Shown in pieces: positions 48,407-59,500 of a DNA stretch of 64,000 nt. Origin of the DNA: Candidatus Desulfarcum epimagneticum (lineage in GTDB: Bacteria > Desulfobacterota > Desulfobacteria > Desulfobacterales > CR-1); the NCBI GenBank assembly GCA_900659855.1, contig CAACVI010000023.1, forward strand, positions 1 through 64,000. Reading direction: 5' to 3'. The translations under genes were made by a program, and so were the position numbers. Under the pieces are notes generated by a model, which was given only the letters and a program-made list of their open reading frames with translations, was not told the origin of the DNA and searched no databases. The first letter of the stretch is position 1, and each line of letters starts with the position of its first letter.

Positions 48407-49720
48407 ATGGCAAAACATGAAACTCCGATGTTGGATCAGCTTGAATCAGGGCCTTGGCCGAGTTTTGTGTCCGACATTAAGAGGGAAGCTGATTCACGGA
48501 CGAAAAATGAGAGAAATATCGATTACCAGGTGCCGCAGGATGTGTGCGAGGACATACTGGGCGTGCTGGAGCTTTCCTTTAAGCACGGAAGAACCCACTG
48601 GAAACACGGCGGAATCGTCGGCGTTTTCGGCTATGGCGGCGGCGTCATCGGCCGGTACTGCGACCAGCCTGAAATGTTTCCCGGGGTGGCCCACTTTCAC
48701 ACCGTCCGCGTCAACCAGCCCGCCGGCAAGTTTTACACCACGGAATATCTGAAACAGCTCTGCGATCTCTGGGATTTCCGGGGAAGCGGCATCACCAATA
48801 TGCACGGCTCCACAGGCGACATCGTCCTCCTGGGAACCACCACTCCCCAGCTGGAGGAAATTTTCCATGAGCTGACTCACAACATGAACCAGGACCTGGG
48901 CGGCTCGGGATCCAACCTCAGAACCCCCTCGGACTGCGTGGGAGAAGCCAGGTGCGAGTATGCCTGCTATGATACCCAGGCCATCTGCCATGAGCTGACC
49001 AACGAGTACCAGGACGAGCTTCACCGGCCCGCCTTCCCGTACAAGTTCAAGTTCAAATTTGACGGATGCCCCAACTGCTGCGTGGCCTCCATCGCCCGGG
49101 CGGATATGTCTTTTATCGGAACATGGAGAGACAACATCCGCATCGACCAGGAAGCCGTGAAAGCTTATGTGGGCGGCGAAATCGCTCCCAACGGCGGGGC
49201 CCACGCGGGCCGCGACTGGGGCGCCTTCGACATCCACAAAGAGGTCATCGACCTTTGCCCCACCAGCTGCATGTGGATGGAAGGCGATACCCTGAAGATA
49301 GACGACAAGGAATGCACGCGCTGCATGCACTGCATCAACGTCATGCCCCGCGCTTTGAGGATCGGCGAGGACCGCGGATGCTCCATTCTCGTGGGCGCAA
49401 AGGCCCCCATCCTTGACGGAGCCCAGATGGGATCCCTGCTTGTTCCTTTTGTCAAGGTGGAAGAGCCCTATGACGAGATCAAAGAAGTCATCGAAAGCCT
49501 CTGGGACTGGTGGATGGAAGAAGGCAAGAACCGGGAGAGAATCGGAGAGCTGATCAAACGCCAGGGCTTCCAGAAAATGCTTCAGGTCACGGGAATCAAA
49601 CCGGCGCCGCAGCATGTGCTGGCTCCCCGGACCAACCCGTACATCTTCTGGAAGGAAGACGAAGTTGACGGCGGGTGGGAGCGCGATATCAACGAATTCA
49701 GAAAACATCATCAGAGATAG
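48407..49720 (+). CDS. dsrA: Dissimilatory sulfite reductase, alpha subunit
   Basis: 437 aa, the usual length. The sirohaem/[4Fe-4S] cluster Cys appear in CVGEARCEYAC and CPNCCVASIARAD. The inserted ferredoxin domain follows (CPTSCMW, ECTRCMHCINVMP). With DsrB it forms the cytoplasmic enzyme that reduces sulfite to a DsrC trisulfide in sulfate respiration. GGAGG precedes the ATG. It is full length, with no frameshift. Its presence fixes the lifestyle as sulfate or sulfite respiration. Confidence 0.97.
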   Translation: MAKHETPMLDQLESGPWPSFVSDIKREADSRTKNERNIDYQVPQDVCEDILGVLELSFKHGRTHWKHGGIVGVFGYGGGVIGRYCDQPEMFPGVAHFHTVRVNQPAGKFYTTEYLKQLCDLWDFRGSGITNMHGSTGDIVLLGTTTPQLEEIFHELTHNMNQDLGGSGSNLRTPSDCVGEARCEYACYDTQAICHELTNEYQDELHRPAFPYKFKFKFDGCPNCCVASIARADMSFIGTWRDNIRIDQEAVKAYVGGEIAPNGGAHAGRDWGAFDIHKEVIDLCPTSCMWMEGDTLKIDDKECTRCMHCINVMPRALRIGEDRGCSILVGAKAPILDGAQMGSLLVPFVKVEEPYDEIKEVIESLWDWWMEEGKNRERIGELIKRQGFQKMLQVTGIKPAPQHVLAPRTNPYIFWKEDEVDGGWERDINEFRKHHQR

Positions 49721-49732
49721 GGGGTGTCGACC

Positions 49733-50881
49733 ATGGCATTTATTTCTTCAGGATATAATCCGGACAAACCGATGGAAAACAGGATCACCGACATCGGTCC
49801 TAGAAAGTATGATGAGTTTTATCCGGAAGTTATCAAAAATAACAAAGGCAAATGGAAGTACCATGACATACTGGAGCCCGGCGTTCTGGTTCATGTGTCT
49901 GAAACCGGCGACAAAGTCTTCACCGTCCGGGTCGGCGGCGCCCGTCTGATGAGCGTGTCCCACATTCGGGAGCTTTGTGAAATCGCCGACAAACACTGCG
50001 ACGGCTACCTGCGTTTCACCACCCGGAACAACATTGAGTTCATGGTGGACAGCCAGGACAAGGTCAAACCCCTCAAAGACGATTTGGCCGGCCGGAAGTT
50101 TGACGGGGGAAGCTTCAAGTTCCCCATCGGCGGAACCGGCGCCGGCGTCACCAACATCGTCCACACCCAGGGATGGATTCACTGCCACACCCCGGCCACG
50201 GACGCCTCCGGCCCCGTGAAGGCCACCATGGACGTTTTGTTTGACGATTTCCAGGACATGCGGCTCCCGGCTCAGCTTCGGGTGTCTCTGGCCTGCTGCC
50301 TCAACATGTGCGGCGCGGTTCACTGCTCCGATATCGCCATCCTGGGCTATCACAGAAAGCCCCCGATCCTGGATCATGAGTACCTGGACAAAATGTGCGA
50401 GATTCCTCTGGCCATCGCCGCCTGTCCCACCGCGGCCATCAAGCCGTCCAAGGTGGAGCTGCCCAGCGGAGACACCGTCAAGAGTGTGGCGGTCAAAAAC
50501 GAACGGTGCATGTTCTGCGGAAACTGCTACACCATGTGCCCCTCCATGCCCCTGTCCGACGACGTGGGCGACGGAATCGTTTTGATGGTGGGCGGCAAAG
50601 TGTCCAACCGGATCAGCATGCCCAAGTTCTCCAAGGTCGTGGTGGCTTTTATTCCCAACGAGCCCCCGCGCTGGCCGAAAACCACGGACGCCATTAAAAA
50701 GATCGTGGAAGTGTACTCGCAAAACGCCAACAAGTACGAGCGTGTGGGCGAGTGGGCCGAGCGGATCGGATGGGAAAGGTTCTTCGACCTTTGCGAGCTG
50801 GACTTCACCCATCACCTGATCGACGATTTCCGCGATCCGGCGTACTACACCTGGCGTCAATCGACCCAGTTTAAGTTCTAG
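49733..50881 (+). CDS. dsrB: Dissimilatory sulfite reductase, beta subunit
   Basis: 382 aa from the ATG at 49733, 12 bases after dsr[17 protein letters not shown] supplies the sirohaem-cluster Cys, and the ferredoxin part is [16 protein letters not shown]. It pairs with DsrA in an alpha2-beta2 enzyme that binds DsrC. All elements look intact. Confidence 0.97.
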   Translation: MAFISSGYNPDKPMENRITDIGPRKYDEFYPEVIKNNKGKWKYHDILEPGVLVHVSETGDKVFTVRVGGARLMSVSHIRELCEIADKHCDGYLRFTTRNNIEFMVDSQDKVKPLKDDLAGRKFDGGSFKFPIGGTGAGVTNIVHTQGWIHCHTPATDASGPVKATMDVLFDDFQDMRLPAQLRVSLACCLNMCGAVHCSDIAILGYHRKPPILDHEYLDKMCEIPLAIAACPTAAIKPSKVELPSGDTVKSVAVKNERCMFCGNCYTMCPSMPLSDDVGDGIVLMVGGKVSNRISMPKFSKVVVAFIPNEPPRWPKTTDAIKKIVEVYSQNANKYERVGEWAERIGWERFFDLCELDFTHHLIDDFRDPAYYTWRQSTQFKF

Positions 50882-50899
50882 ATTTAAACCAACCCATAT

Positions 50900-50926
50900 T
50901 CGCCGGGGGCTCTTTTGCCCCGGCGA
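50900..50926 (+). terminator. GC-rich hairpin between dsrB and dsrD
   Basis: TCGCCGGGG (50900-50908) pairs with CCCCGGCGA (50918-50926) over a 9-base loop. There is no T tract, so it is more likely an RNA-stabilising or attenuating structure than a full terminator. It fits higher dsrAB than dsrD/dsrN expression. Confidence 0.5.
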
Positions 50927-50951
50927 TGAAGAAAAGAGGCGAAAAAAAGAA

Positions 50952-51194
50952 ATGGATACAGAAGCCGCGAAACAAAAGATTGTGGACGCGTTGAAAAAGA
51001 AAGCCAAATTAAAATCCAAGTTTTACCTGAAAGATTTTTACAGCATGATCCCGGATGAAAAACCCAGGGCTGTGAAGAATCTGGTCAATGCCATGGTGAA
51101 GGAAGAGATTCTCGAGTACTGGTCCAGCGGAAGCACCACCATGATCGGCCTGAAAGGAACGGGCAAACAGGCCCACGCCGAAGACGAAGATTAA
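50952..51194 (+). CDS. dsrD: DsrD
   Basis: 80 aa: KIVDALKKKAKLKSKFYLKD and VNAMVKEEILEYWSSGSTTM form the winged-helix fold of DsrD, a small protein that follows dsrAB in sulfate reducers and has been reported to activate DsrAB. It is diagnostic of the reductive direction, since sulfur oxidisers lack it. Confidence 0.95.
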   Translation: MDTEAAKQKIVDALKKKAKLKSKFYLKDFYSMIPDEKPRAVKNLVNAMVKEEILEYWSSGSTTMIGLKGTGKQAHAEDED

Positions 51195-51210
51195 AAGCGC
51201 ATCGGCTGAT

Positions 51211-52689
51211 ATGGACAATGATGACATGCGGCCGGGCGCTGAAACGCCCACGGGAGTTGTGATATCCGCCCTCGGAGGAGGATCGGGGAAGACCATCCTG
51301 GCCGCAGGCATCATCGCCGCTTTGACCCAAAAGGGGAAAACCATATCCCCTTTTAAAAAAGGTCCGGACTACATTGACGCCGGCTGGCTCTCTCTCGCGG
51401 CTGGCCGTCCCTGCCGAAATCTGGACACCTTTCTTACCTCCGTTCCCCATGCGCTGGATTCGTTTCGCCGGCATTCATCCGGCTGCGACGCGTCCATCAT
51501 CGAAGGGAACCGGGGACTTTACGACTCCATCCACATCGACGGTCGCGGCAGCACGGCGGATATGGCCAAAATGCTGGGTCTTCCCGTGGTTCTTTGCCTG
51601 AACTGCGCCAAAGTGACCCGGACCATGGCCGCCATTGTGATGGGCTGCCTTCACTTTGACCCCGACGTGAGAATCGCCGGGGTGACGCTGAACCGTGTGG
51701 CGGGAAAACGCCATGAAAATAACATTCGGCGAAACATTGAGGCATACACCGGGGTCCCGGTGATCGGGGCCATTCCAAAACTTTCCAACCAGCATTTTCC
51801 CGAGCGCCACATGGGCCTTGTGCCCACCCATGAGCATGCCTGGGCAAAGGATTCCCTGGCCGCCATCGCCCGGGCGGTCCGGAAGCATGTGGATCTGGAC
51901 GCCGTCGCGCGCGTGGCCGGATTTGATCCGGGAAAAAAAGACGACCCTTTGCCGTACCGCGCGGACATTTCTCCTTTTGCGTCGCCGGCGCTTTCCGGTC
52001 TTTTTCCGCCGCCGACCGCGAACGCGGGCCGGAGCCGGGCTTTGCGAAAGACGCGGATCGGCGTGGCGGTGGACTCCGCCTTTCAGTTTTACTATCCCGA
52101 AAACATTGAGGCCCTTCGGGAAGCCGGGGCCGAGACGGTTTGGGTCAGCCCGCTTCAGGACCGGAGCCTTGGGGATATTGACGGGCTTTACCTGGGAGGG
52201 GGCTTTCCCGAAACCCACGCGAAGCGTCTTTCCGACAACGTCTCGTTTCGGGACTCCGTCAAAAAGAGGGCCGAAGAGGGCCTTCCCATATACGCCGAAT
52301 GCGGGGGGCTGATGTACCTGGGCCGGGAAATTGAGATGTCCGGCCGCTTCTATCCCATGGCGGATGTCCTGCCTGCGGTGTACGGTTTTTCAAAAAAGCC
52401 CCGGGGGCATGGCTACGCTGTTTTCCAGGTCGAGCGTGAAAACCCCTACTTCAAGGTGGGGGACCGGATCCGGGGCCATGAGTTTCATTATTCCTTTGTT
52501 TTGAAATGGGAGGGCGACGCCGACCTTCTGGCGTTTTCCATGGAGCGGGGCGTGGGATTTTACGAAGGAAAAGACGGGGTGGCGTTTAAAAATGTCCTGG
52601 CCACCTACGTCCACATCCATGCCCTGGGAACCCCGGAGTGGGCCCGCGCTTTTGTGGAAAAGGCCCGGGAATTCCAGAAAGGTTCATGA
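51211..52689 (+). CDS. dsrN: Cobyrinic acid a,c-diamide synthase-like, DsrN
   Basis: 492 aa. The N-terminal ATPase part has SALGGGSGKTILAAG and FKKGPDYIDAGW. The C-terminal glutamine-amidotransferase part has YAECGGLMYLG with the nucleophilic Cys. CbiA/CobB proteins amidate cobyrinate. The copy linked to dsrAB is thought to amidate the sirohaem of DsrAB. The gene is 16 bases after dsrD and overlaps the next gene by 4 bases. Confidence 0.9.
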   Translation: MDNDDMRPGAETPTGVVISALGGGSGKTILAAGIIAALTQKGKTISPFKKGPDYIDAGWLSLAAGRPCRNLDTFLTSVPHALDSFRRHSSGCDASIIEGNRGLYDSIHIDGRGSTADMAKMLGLPVVLCLNCAKVTRTMAAIVMGCLHFDPDVRIAGVTLNRVAGKRHENNIRRNIEAYTGVPVIGAIPKLSNQHFPERHMGLVPTHEHAWAKDSLAAIARAVRKHVDLDAVARVAGFDPGKKDDPLPYRADISPFASPALSGLFPPPTANAGRSRALRKTRIGVAVDSAFQFYYPENIEALREAGAETVWVSPLQDRSLGDIDGLYLGGGFPETHAKRLSDNVSFRDSVKKRAEEGLPIYAECGGLMYLGREIEMSGRFYPMADVLPAVYGFSKKPRGHGYAVFQVERENPYFKVGDRIRGHEFHYSFVLKWEGDADLLAFSMERGVGFYEGKDGVAFKNVLATYVHIHALGTPEWARAFVEKAREFQKGS

Positions 52690-53531
52690 CCCGCCTTTTG
52701 ATGTCCGAAACCCCATCCATTAAAAATGACATCCTGAAAATCGTGTCCGGGAATCCCATCTCCCCGAAAGACCTGATCAGGCGCCTGTCCGCCCTTTATC
52801 CCGGGCAAAAAACGGCGATCCAATCCGCCATCCGGGCCCTGGTCCGGGACGGACGAATCGCTTACGGCCACAGGCACGGCCGTTCGACGCTTGAGACTTC
52901 CCTGGCCTCACCGGTCCGTCTCTCCAGTCATGTGGTGGTCAAACCCCCGGCTCTTTCCTTTGAGGCCGGGCCCGGGGATGTGGTGGCGAATCTGGCCCCC
53001 GGCTCCTCCTTCGGCGCCGGCGACCATCCCACCACACGCCTTGCCGTGATGGGGCTGGATCATGTCATGGGCCATGGGGCCGCCAAAGCCCGGGCGCCCC
53101 GGGAGTCCATGCTGGACGTGGGAACCGGCTCCGGGATTCTGGCCATTGTCGCCGCGGGCTTTGGGTTCAAAAAGGCCCTGGGAATCGACATGGACCCTGT
53201 GGCCCGTTTTGAAGCCCGGGAAAATGCCCGGCTCAACGGTTATGAAAACAAAATCGCCATCCGCGACGACGACATGGAAGAACTGGACGGCGCTTTTTTT
53301 CTGATCGCCGCCAACCTGCGCTTTCCCACCATCAAACGATTGAGCGGCGCGTTTTTTCGGGCGCTCAAAGAAGGTGGATTTATCGTTTTTTCAGGAATCT
53401 ATGAACACGAATCCCCCGCCGTCCCGGGTATGTGGGACCCAGACGCCATGCGCCTTTTATGGCAAAAATCCGAGGCGGGCTGGAGCGCTTTGGCGTTTCA
53501 GAAAACAAAAACCGCGCCAGAAGAACATTAA
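52686..53531 (+). CDS. PrmA-like methyltransferase with N-terminal winged helix
   Basis: 281 aa from the ATG at 52686 (ATGA overlap). The N-terminal 75 residues look like a winged helix (NDILKIVSGNPISPKDLIRR, IRALVRDGRIAYG). The C-terminal part is a SAM methyltransferase of the ribosomal protein L11 methylase type: FGAGDHPTTRL, LDVGTGSGILAIVAAGFG. Its substrate is unknown. Coupling to dsrN suggests a function in the dsr system or chance co-transcription. Confidence 0.75.
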   Translation: MTRLLMSETPSIKNDILKIVSGNPISPKDLIRRLSALYPGQKTAIQSAIRALVRDGRIAYGHRHGRSTLETSLASPVRLSSHVVVKPPALSFEAGPGDVVANLAPGSSFGAGDHPTTRLAVMGLDHVMGHGAAKARAPRESMLDVGTGSGILAIVAAGFGFKKALGIDMDPVARFEARENARLNGYENKIAIRDDDMEELDGAFFLIAANLRFPTIKRLSGAFFRALKEGGFIVFSGIYEHESPAVPGMWDPDAMRLLWQKSEAGWSALAFQKTKTAPEEH

Positions 53532-53611
53532 GAGGAGAGGAAAATAATCGAACATATCGTCATTTCGGCGGGGCCGCCGAGGGAAAAGGGGAAGGGTAAC
53601 GCCGGCGCGGG

Positions 53612-53959
53612 TTAATTTGAAAAGAAATCGGAAATTTTTTTCTTGAAAAGGCGGATATCCTCGCCGCTCAACCGGCCAAACTGCTTGGCAATGATGTTTT
53701 GGTCGATTGTCGCGAATTTCATTCGAATGAGCGAAGGTTTGGGCAGTTTGGCCTTTTTCCATTCCCGGATTCGAAAATCGCCCAACCTGGGTTTGACATT
53801 CATTTTGCTTGTAATGAACGCGATAACCACATCAGGCCCCGAATTATATTCGTCCGGCGAAATAATCAAGGCGGGTCGTTTTTTTGACGCGGACAGATCC
53901 GTGAAAGGAAATGGGACAAGGACAATGTCCCATTTTTTATAATGTGTCGTAGATTTCAT
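53612..53959 (-). CDS. MazF/PemK-type toxin
   Basis: 115 aa. WDIVLVPFPFTDLSASKKRP then ALIISP is the start of the MazF/PemK RNase fold. These toxins cleave mRNA when the antitoxin is degraded. It overlaps the antitoxin gene by 23 bases, as typical of such pairs. Complete. Confidence 0.85.
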   Translation of the reverse strand: MKSTTHYKKWDIVLVPFPFTDLSASKKRPALIISPDEYNSGPDVVIAFITSKMNVKPRLGDFRIREWKKAKLPKPSLIRMKFATIDQNIIAKQFGRLSGEDIRLFKKKISDFFSN

Positions 53960-54179
53960 CCTCTCCGTTGTCCCACTCCGAGAATGAGGATTCGGAAATT
54001 TTCATTATTCCTTTCAGATTTTCACTTTCCGAAAAATCAATCAGCGCGTCTTTTTTTTCATCAATATACTTTTCGATCAAGTCCGCGATGATTCCATCCA
54101 TCGATTTGCCTTCGGCCGATGAGATGATCTTTAAAGCCTTTCTCTTTTTGTCGTCGATGCGAACGCTCATCACATTCAT
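53937..54179 (-). CDS. Antitoxin of the MazF-type pair
   Basis: 80 aa from the ATG at 54179 (GGAG eight bases upstream). VMSVRIDDKKRKALKIISSA is a ribbon-helix-helix-type DNA-binding region and the C-terminal half is acidic (DNGEDEIYDTL), as expected for the toxin-binding tail. It likely represses its own operon. Confidence 0.75.
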   Translation of the reverse strand: MNVMSVRIDDKKRKALKIISSAEGKSMDGIIADLIEKYIDEKKDALIDFSESENLKGIMKISESSFSEWDNGEDEIYDTL

Positions 54180-54317
54180 GCCCATATCTCCTTTTTGACA
54201 TTTTTTTGTCAAAATATAACAGCCGCATTGAAAAGTCAATGTGGAAAAATTGTCGGTGAAAACAAATATATTGACAACGAATATTTTTTGCTGTATAAGT
54301 TACTTTTTACCGGGATT

Positions 54318-54393
54318 GCGGGCATAGCTCAGTTGGTAGAGTACAAGCTTCCCAAGCTTGGTGTCGCGAGTTCGAATCTCGTTGCCCGCTCCA
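54318..54393 (+). tRNA. tRNA-Gly (anticodon CCC)
   Basis: The acceptor GCGGGCA pairs with TGCCCGC, a discriminator T follows, and CCA is encoded. AGCTCAGTTGGTAGAG is the D arm, the anticodon stem-loop is CAAGC-TTCCCAA-GCTTG with CCC at 34-36, and GTTCGAATC is the T loop. 76 bases, no intron. Confidence 0.95.
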
Positions 54394-54563
54394 TTTTATG
54401 TCCGCTTTTTTTTGGAATGGAAAAAGCCCCCTTTGAGCGCTGTTTAGATGGGTGATGGAACCGGGACGGAAACTTCCATGATTACGATGGGGATTCGCAT
54501 GAGAGTCATCGCGCGGAGTTGACTCACGCTATACGATAGAGACATTTCTGGATGTGAAAAGGA

Positions 54564-54593
54564 AGCGGGCAAAAGCCCGCTTTTTCTTTTTTT
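54564..54593 (+). terminator. Intrinsic terminator before rimP
   Basis: AGCGGGC and GCCCGCT form a 7-bp stem over AAAA, followed by a T-rich run. It probably ends the tRNA-Gly transcript. The 165 bases between tRNA and this hairpin hold no ORF but can pair locally (GAGTCA/TGACTC near 54500-54525) and may form a small RNA. Confidence 0.8.
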
Positions 54594-54638
54594 GAAAAGG
54601 AAAGCCGTTTAAAAAAACGCCGGACAGGACAACGGGTT

Positions 54639-55178
54639 TTGACAAATAAAAGACGCAGGCAAAAGATACGCGGGAAAAAGACCGGGCCCCGGAAATCGGG
54701 TCTTCGGAACCACCAGGAGATTTCCCGCCGGGCGGCCGGCATCGCCGAGCCCCTGTGTCTGGCCGAAGGGATGGAGTTGGTCCTGACGGAATGCGCCGGC
54801 GGTCCCGGGGGGCCGGTCATCCGGGTTTTCGTGGACAAGCCCGATGGGGTGAGCATTGAGGATTGCGCCCGGATCAGCCGGCAGTTGCATGATCTTTTCG
54901 ATGTGGAAATGGAGGGCGTCATGGAGCGCTTCGGCCTGGAAGTTTCCTCGCCCGGGGCCCACCGCCCCCTGGCAAAGGCGGCTGATTTTGAAAGATTCAA
55001 AGGCAGGAAGGCCGCCGTCCGGGTCAGAGGCGACGGCGGAGAAAAAAGAAAAGGCCCCCGAAACAAAACGATTAAAGGAATCATTATCGGCGCGCCCGGG
55101 AATCGGGTTGAAATGGATGTTGACGGCGTTCCTGTGGCCATCGCGCTGGACGATATCGTCAAAGCGAGACTGGACTGA
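54639..55178 (+). CDS. rimP: Ribosome maturation factor RimP
   Basis: 179 aa from a TTG at 54639. There is no upstream ATG in frame, and the conserved part starts near residue 32. GIAEPLCLAEGMELVLTECA, IRVFVDKPDGVSIEDCARIS and YEVSSPG-like VSSPGAHRPL fit RimP, needed for 30S subunit maturation. The N-terminal 30 residues are very basic and longer than usual. It begins the nusA-infB operon. Confidence 0.8.
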   Translation: MTNKRRRQKIRGKKTGPRKSGLRNHQEISRRAAGIAEPLCLAEGMELVLTECAGGPGGPVIRVFVDKPDGVSIEDCARISRQLHDLFDVEMEGVMERFGLEVSSPGAHRPLAKAADFERFKGRKAAVRVRGDGGEKRKGPRNKTIKGIIIGAPGNRVEMDVDGVPVAIALDDIVKARLD

Positions 55179-55246
55179 ATGAGAAGCGGGCATTGAAAAA
55201 AAGACGCTCCGATATTTTAGATGTTTCATATTGATGGAGAAAACAG

Positions 55247-56557
55247 ATGTTGATAACTGATATCAAACGCATTGTCGACCAGGTCAGCCGCGACAAGGGG
55301 ATCGACAGCGGGATTCTTATAAAAGCCCTTGAAGAGGCGCTGTGCTCCGCCGCGAAAAAGAAATTCGGGAACAATATCGATATTGAGGCGCATTACAACG
55401 AAAAAAGCGGGGAGATAGAGGTGTTCCAGTTCAAAGAGGTGGTGGAGGAGGTCTCGGACGAGGTCTGCGAAATCGCCCTTGACGAGGGCCGGGAGCTGGA
55501 TCCGGGATGCGAGATGGGCGACAGCATCGGCACTAAAATGGACGCCTCCACATTCGGGCGCATCGCGGCCCAGTCCGCCAAGCAGGTGATCATCCAGAAG
55601 ATGAAGGGCGCTGAAAGGGATGTGGTCTATTCCAATTTTATTCATCGAAAAGGCGAGATCATCAACGGCATTGTCCAGCGTGTGGACCGGGGGGATGTGA
55701 TCGTCAACCTCGGGGGGGCCGAAGGGGCCCTGCCCATTAAAGAGAAGATTCCCCGGGAGAGCTATCGCCGGGGGGACCGCATGCGCGCGTTGATCGTTGA
55801 TGTGCTGTATGAAACCCGGGGGCCCCAGATCATTTTATCCAGGACCCATCCGGATTTTCTGACGGCGCTGTTTAAAACAGAGGTTCCGGAAATCAGCGAA
55901 GGCATCGTTAAAATCATGGGCGCGGCCCGGGAGCCGGGGGTTCGGGCGAAATTCGCCGTGGATTCCATAGAGGCGGATATTGATCCGGTGGGCGCGTGTG
56001 TGGGCGCCAAGGGAATCCGGGTGGGCGCTGTGGTCAAGGAGCTTCGGGACGAAAAGATTGATGTCATCCACTGGCATTTTGACCCGGTCCAGTTTGTGTG
56101 CAACGCCCTGGCCCCGGCTGAGATATCCCGGGTGATCATGGACGAGGAAAACAGAAACATGGAGGTGATTGTCCCCGATGAATTTCTTTCCATCGCCATC
56201 GGAAAGCGGGGTCAGAATGTGAGGCTGGCTTCAAAACTCACCGGATGGAGCCTGGATGTGAGCAGCGAAGCGCAGTACAATTCCGCCATGAGTGAGGGCT
56301 ATGATTCCCTGATTTCCCTCCCCGGCGTGGGCCAGGGCATCGCCGATTCCCTGTATGAAAAAGGGGTTTATTCCATCGACAAGATCGTCGATTCGACCAT
56401 TGAGGAGTTGAGCGAGGTCAAGGGAATTGGAAAGGACAAAGCGGTTTCGCTCATCGAGGCCGCCAAAGAGGCGGTTTCAAGACGCGACCAGGAAATCCGT
56501 GAAACATTAAATGAAGATTCAGATGGGGGAGGAGATGGCAAAGATCAGGATATATGA
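55247..56557 (+). CDS. nusA: Transcription termination/antitermination factor NusA
   Basis: 436 aa with the N-terminal RNA-polymerase-binding domain, an S1 domain (about 130-200: [20 protein letters not shown]), two KH domains ([38 protein letters not shown]) and a helix-hairpin-helix tail ([16 protein letters not shown]). It binds RNA polymerase during elongation and termination. The gene overlaps infB. Confidence 0.95.
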   Translation: MLITDIKRIVDQVSRDKGIDSGILIKALEEALCSAAKKKFGNNIDIEAHYNEKSGEIEVFQFKEVVEEVSDEVCEIALDEGRELDPGCEMGDSIGTKMDASTFGRIAAQSAKQVIIQKMKGAERDVVYSNFIHRKGEIINGIVQRVDRGDVIVNLGGAEGALPIKEKIPRESYRRGDRMRALIVDVLYETRGPQIILSRTHPDFLTALFKTEVPEISEGIVKIMGAAREPGVRAKFAVDSIEADIDPVGACVGAKGIRVGAVVKELRDEKIDVIHWHFDPVQFVCNALAPAEISRVIMDEENRNMEVIVPDEFLSIAIGKRGQNVRLASKLTGWSLDVSSEAQYNSAMSEGYDSLISLPGVGQGIADSLYEKGVYSIDKIVDSTIEELSEVKGIGKDKAVSLIEAAKEAVSRRDQEIRETLNEDSDGGGDGKDQDI

Positions 56558-59500
56558 GCTTGCCAGGGTTTTTAACATGACGAACAGGGAGTTGCTGGGA
56601 AAACTCAAGGACATGGGCGTTGAAGATGTCAAGAGTCATATGAGTTCCCTTGATGATGAAGTCGTCCAGAAGCTCAAGGCGTCTTTTTTCAGCTCCGAAC
56701 CCGTCGGCGAAGTCGAGGAGGTCCGGGTAAAGCCCACAGTGATCAGGAGACGCAGAAAAAGTTCTCCCCGGGAGCCTGTTCAAGAACAGATCCCGGCGGA
56801 TGAAAAACCGCCCGAGGAAGACCCCGGCGCAGATCGTGACGAAACCGCCCCGGCGAAAGAGCCTGTCATTGAATCTCCGACTCCCCCTTCTGATATCGAC
56901 GAAAAGCCGGAGAGGCCCTCTGAGCCTGAATCTCTGACGCCGGTTCAGGAGCCGGAGCCGCCGGCCCCGGAGCCCGAGTCTGAGCCCGAGCCTGAGCCGG
57001 CCCGGGATCAGGACCTGGAAAAGGCGGCGGATGAAACAAAGGCCCCGGATCAGGACCCGGTCGCCCAAAAGGAAGAGGAAACGCCCCCGGAGCCGGAAGA
57101 GGACGAGGACAAGGGGCCGCCGATTCAGGAGCAGACTGAAAAAGCCCGAAAGGACGCCGAAAAAGAGCCTGAAAAAGAGCCTGAAAAAGAGCCTGGGAAA
57201 AAGCCTGAGACAGAGCCTGAGACAGAGCCGGGAAAAGAGGCGGAAACAGAGACCGGGAAAGAGGCGGAGGCGGAAAAAGAGGCGGAGACCGGCGTTGAAA
57301 AGGCGGTCCCGCCCGAGCCGGAAAAGGCGGTGGAAAAGAAAGAGAAAAAAGGAAAGAAAAAGACCGCCGCAGGAAAAGAGGAGGGGAAAAAACCCGCTTC
57401 TCCGGCCGCCGGGAAAAAAACCAGGAAAAAGAGAAAAAAAGGGGACGCGCCGGCCAAGATTATCAAGCTTCCCACCGCCGCTGAAATCGAAATCGCCGCG
57501 AAAAGGCGCGCCAGAGGGGACGCCGGGGTTTCAAGAAGGCCGGGCGCCAAAGGCGCGAAACCCAAAGGCCCGGAAAAGGCCGGCGGGAAGGCCGCGGCTC
57601 CCGGTGGAGGATTTGACCGGGATGCTGTAAAAAAGAAAGGCCGAAAGAAAACCGGGAAAGCCGAAGACGATAAGAAATTTTTCAAAAAGAAAATTTCCTT
57701 TAAGAAAAAATCCGTGTTTGAAGATCCGGGCCGCTTCTCCGGAAGGCGAAGGGGGAAAAAATTTCGCGGCAGGGGAAGGGCGATGAAGGGCGAGAAGACG
57801 GAGATCACCACGCCCAAGGCCATCAAGCGCCGGTTGAAAATTGATGAAACCATCGTGCTTTCCGATCTCGCCAAGAGAATGGGCGTCAAGGCCGGCGCCA
57901 TGATCAGCGCGCTGATGAAAATGGGGGTGATGATCACCATGAATCAGTCCCTGGATTTCGACACGGCGGTCATTGTGGCCGCCGAGTTCGGTTATGGGCT
58001 GGAAAAGGCCTCTTTTACGGAAGAGACCCTTTTTAATTTTGAGCAGGACGATCCGGGCACGCGGCTCCCCCGGGTGCCGGTGGTGACCATCATGGGCCAT
58101 GTGGACCACGGAAAAACCTCCCTTCTGGATGTGATTCGGAAATCCCGAATCGCGGAGACGGAAACCGGGGGCATCACCCAGCATATCGGGGCCTACCACA
58201 TTTCCACCCCAAATGGCGACATTGTCTTTCTGGACACCCCGGGCCATGAGGCGTTCACCGCCATGAGGGCCAGGGGAGCCATGATCACCGACCTGGTGAT
58301 CCTGGTGGTGGCCGCGGATGACGGCGTCATGCCCCAGACCGTTGAGGCCATCAATCACGCCAAAGACGCCGGGGTTCCCATCATTGTGGCGGTCAATAAA
58401 ATCGACAAGCCGGAGGCGGATCCGGATCGGGCGCTGCGCGAGCTGTCCGAAGCCGGTCTGGTTCCCGAGGAATGGGGCGGGGACACAGTTTTCATCAAAG
58501 TGTCGGCCAAGGAAAAAATCGGGATTGAAGAGCTTTTGGAAATGATCGTTCTCCAGGCCGAACTGATTGAGATCAGCGCCAATCCCGAGAAAAAGGCGGT
58601 GGGCCGCGTGATTGAGGCCAAGATTGACTCCGGGCGGGGTCCTTTGGCCACGGCGCTCATTCAGGACGGAACGCTCAAAACCGGGGACCCGGTGGTCTGC
58701 GGCACCCACTACGGCAAAGTGCGGGCCATGCTCAACGACCGGGGCGTCCAGATCGAATCGGCGGGGCCGTCCATGCCGGTGGAGATACTGGGGCTTTCCG
58801 GGGTGCCCAACGCAGGGGATGATTTCGCGGCTGTGGAGAGTGAAAAAGACGCCAAACAGATCAGCATGCATCGGGAGATGAAGCAGCGCTCCAGCGAGCT
58901 GGGAAAAATGGGCCGGGTCAGCCTTGACAAACTGTTCGACAGGATGGAGTCCGGGGAGGTCAAAGAGCTGAACCTCATCGTGAAAGCCGACGTCCAGGGC
59001 TCCATTGAGGCCATCCAGGATTCTTTGGAGAAGGTGTCCGGGGAAAATGAAGAGGTGGATATTCGCGTGGTGCATTCCGCCACCGGGACCATCACGGAAT
59101 CGGATATCTCCCTGGCGGCGGTTTCCAAAGCCATCATCATCGGCTTTAATGTGAGGCCCGGCGCCAAGGTCTCGGCCATGGCGGCTGAAGAGAATGTGGA
59201 CATCCGGTACTACAACATCATCTACAATCTGATCAAGGAAATCAAAAGCGCCATTCTGGGCATGATGGACTCGGTTTTTGAAGACCGAATACTCGGACGG
59301 GCCCAGGTGCGGGATGTGTTCCATGTCCCCAAGGTGGGGTCTGTGGCGGGATGTTATGTGACCGAGGGAAAAGTCCAGCGCGGCTCCCTGGTCCGCCTGG
59401 TGAGGGACGGGGTCGTGTTTTACGAAGGCAGGATATCCTCCCTCAAGCGTTTTAAAGAAGACGCCAAAGAAGTCCAGAGCGGGTACGAATGCGGGCTGGG

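Noticed and set aside
48494-51019. Long antisense frames (over 400 codons) opposite dsrA and dsrB
   Set aside because: dsrA and dsrB are certain on the plus strand; the opposite frames are composition shadows.
54318-54393. The tRNA-Gly gene as attachment site of a magnetosome island
   Set aside because: It is 10 kb from the cluster, with the dsr operon between, and no integrase or duplicated tRNA 3' end was found.
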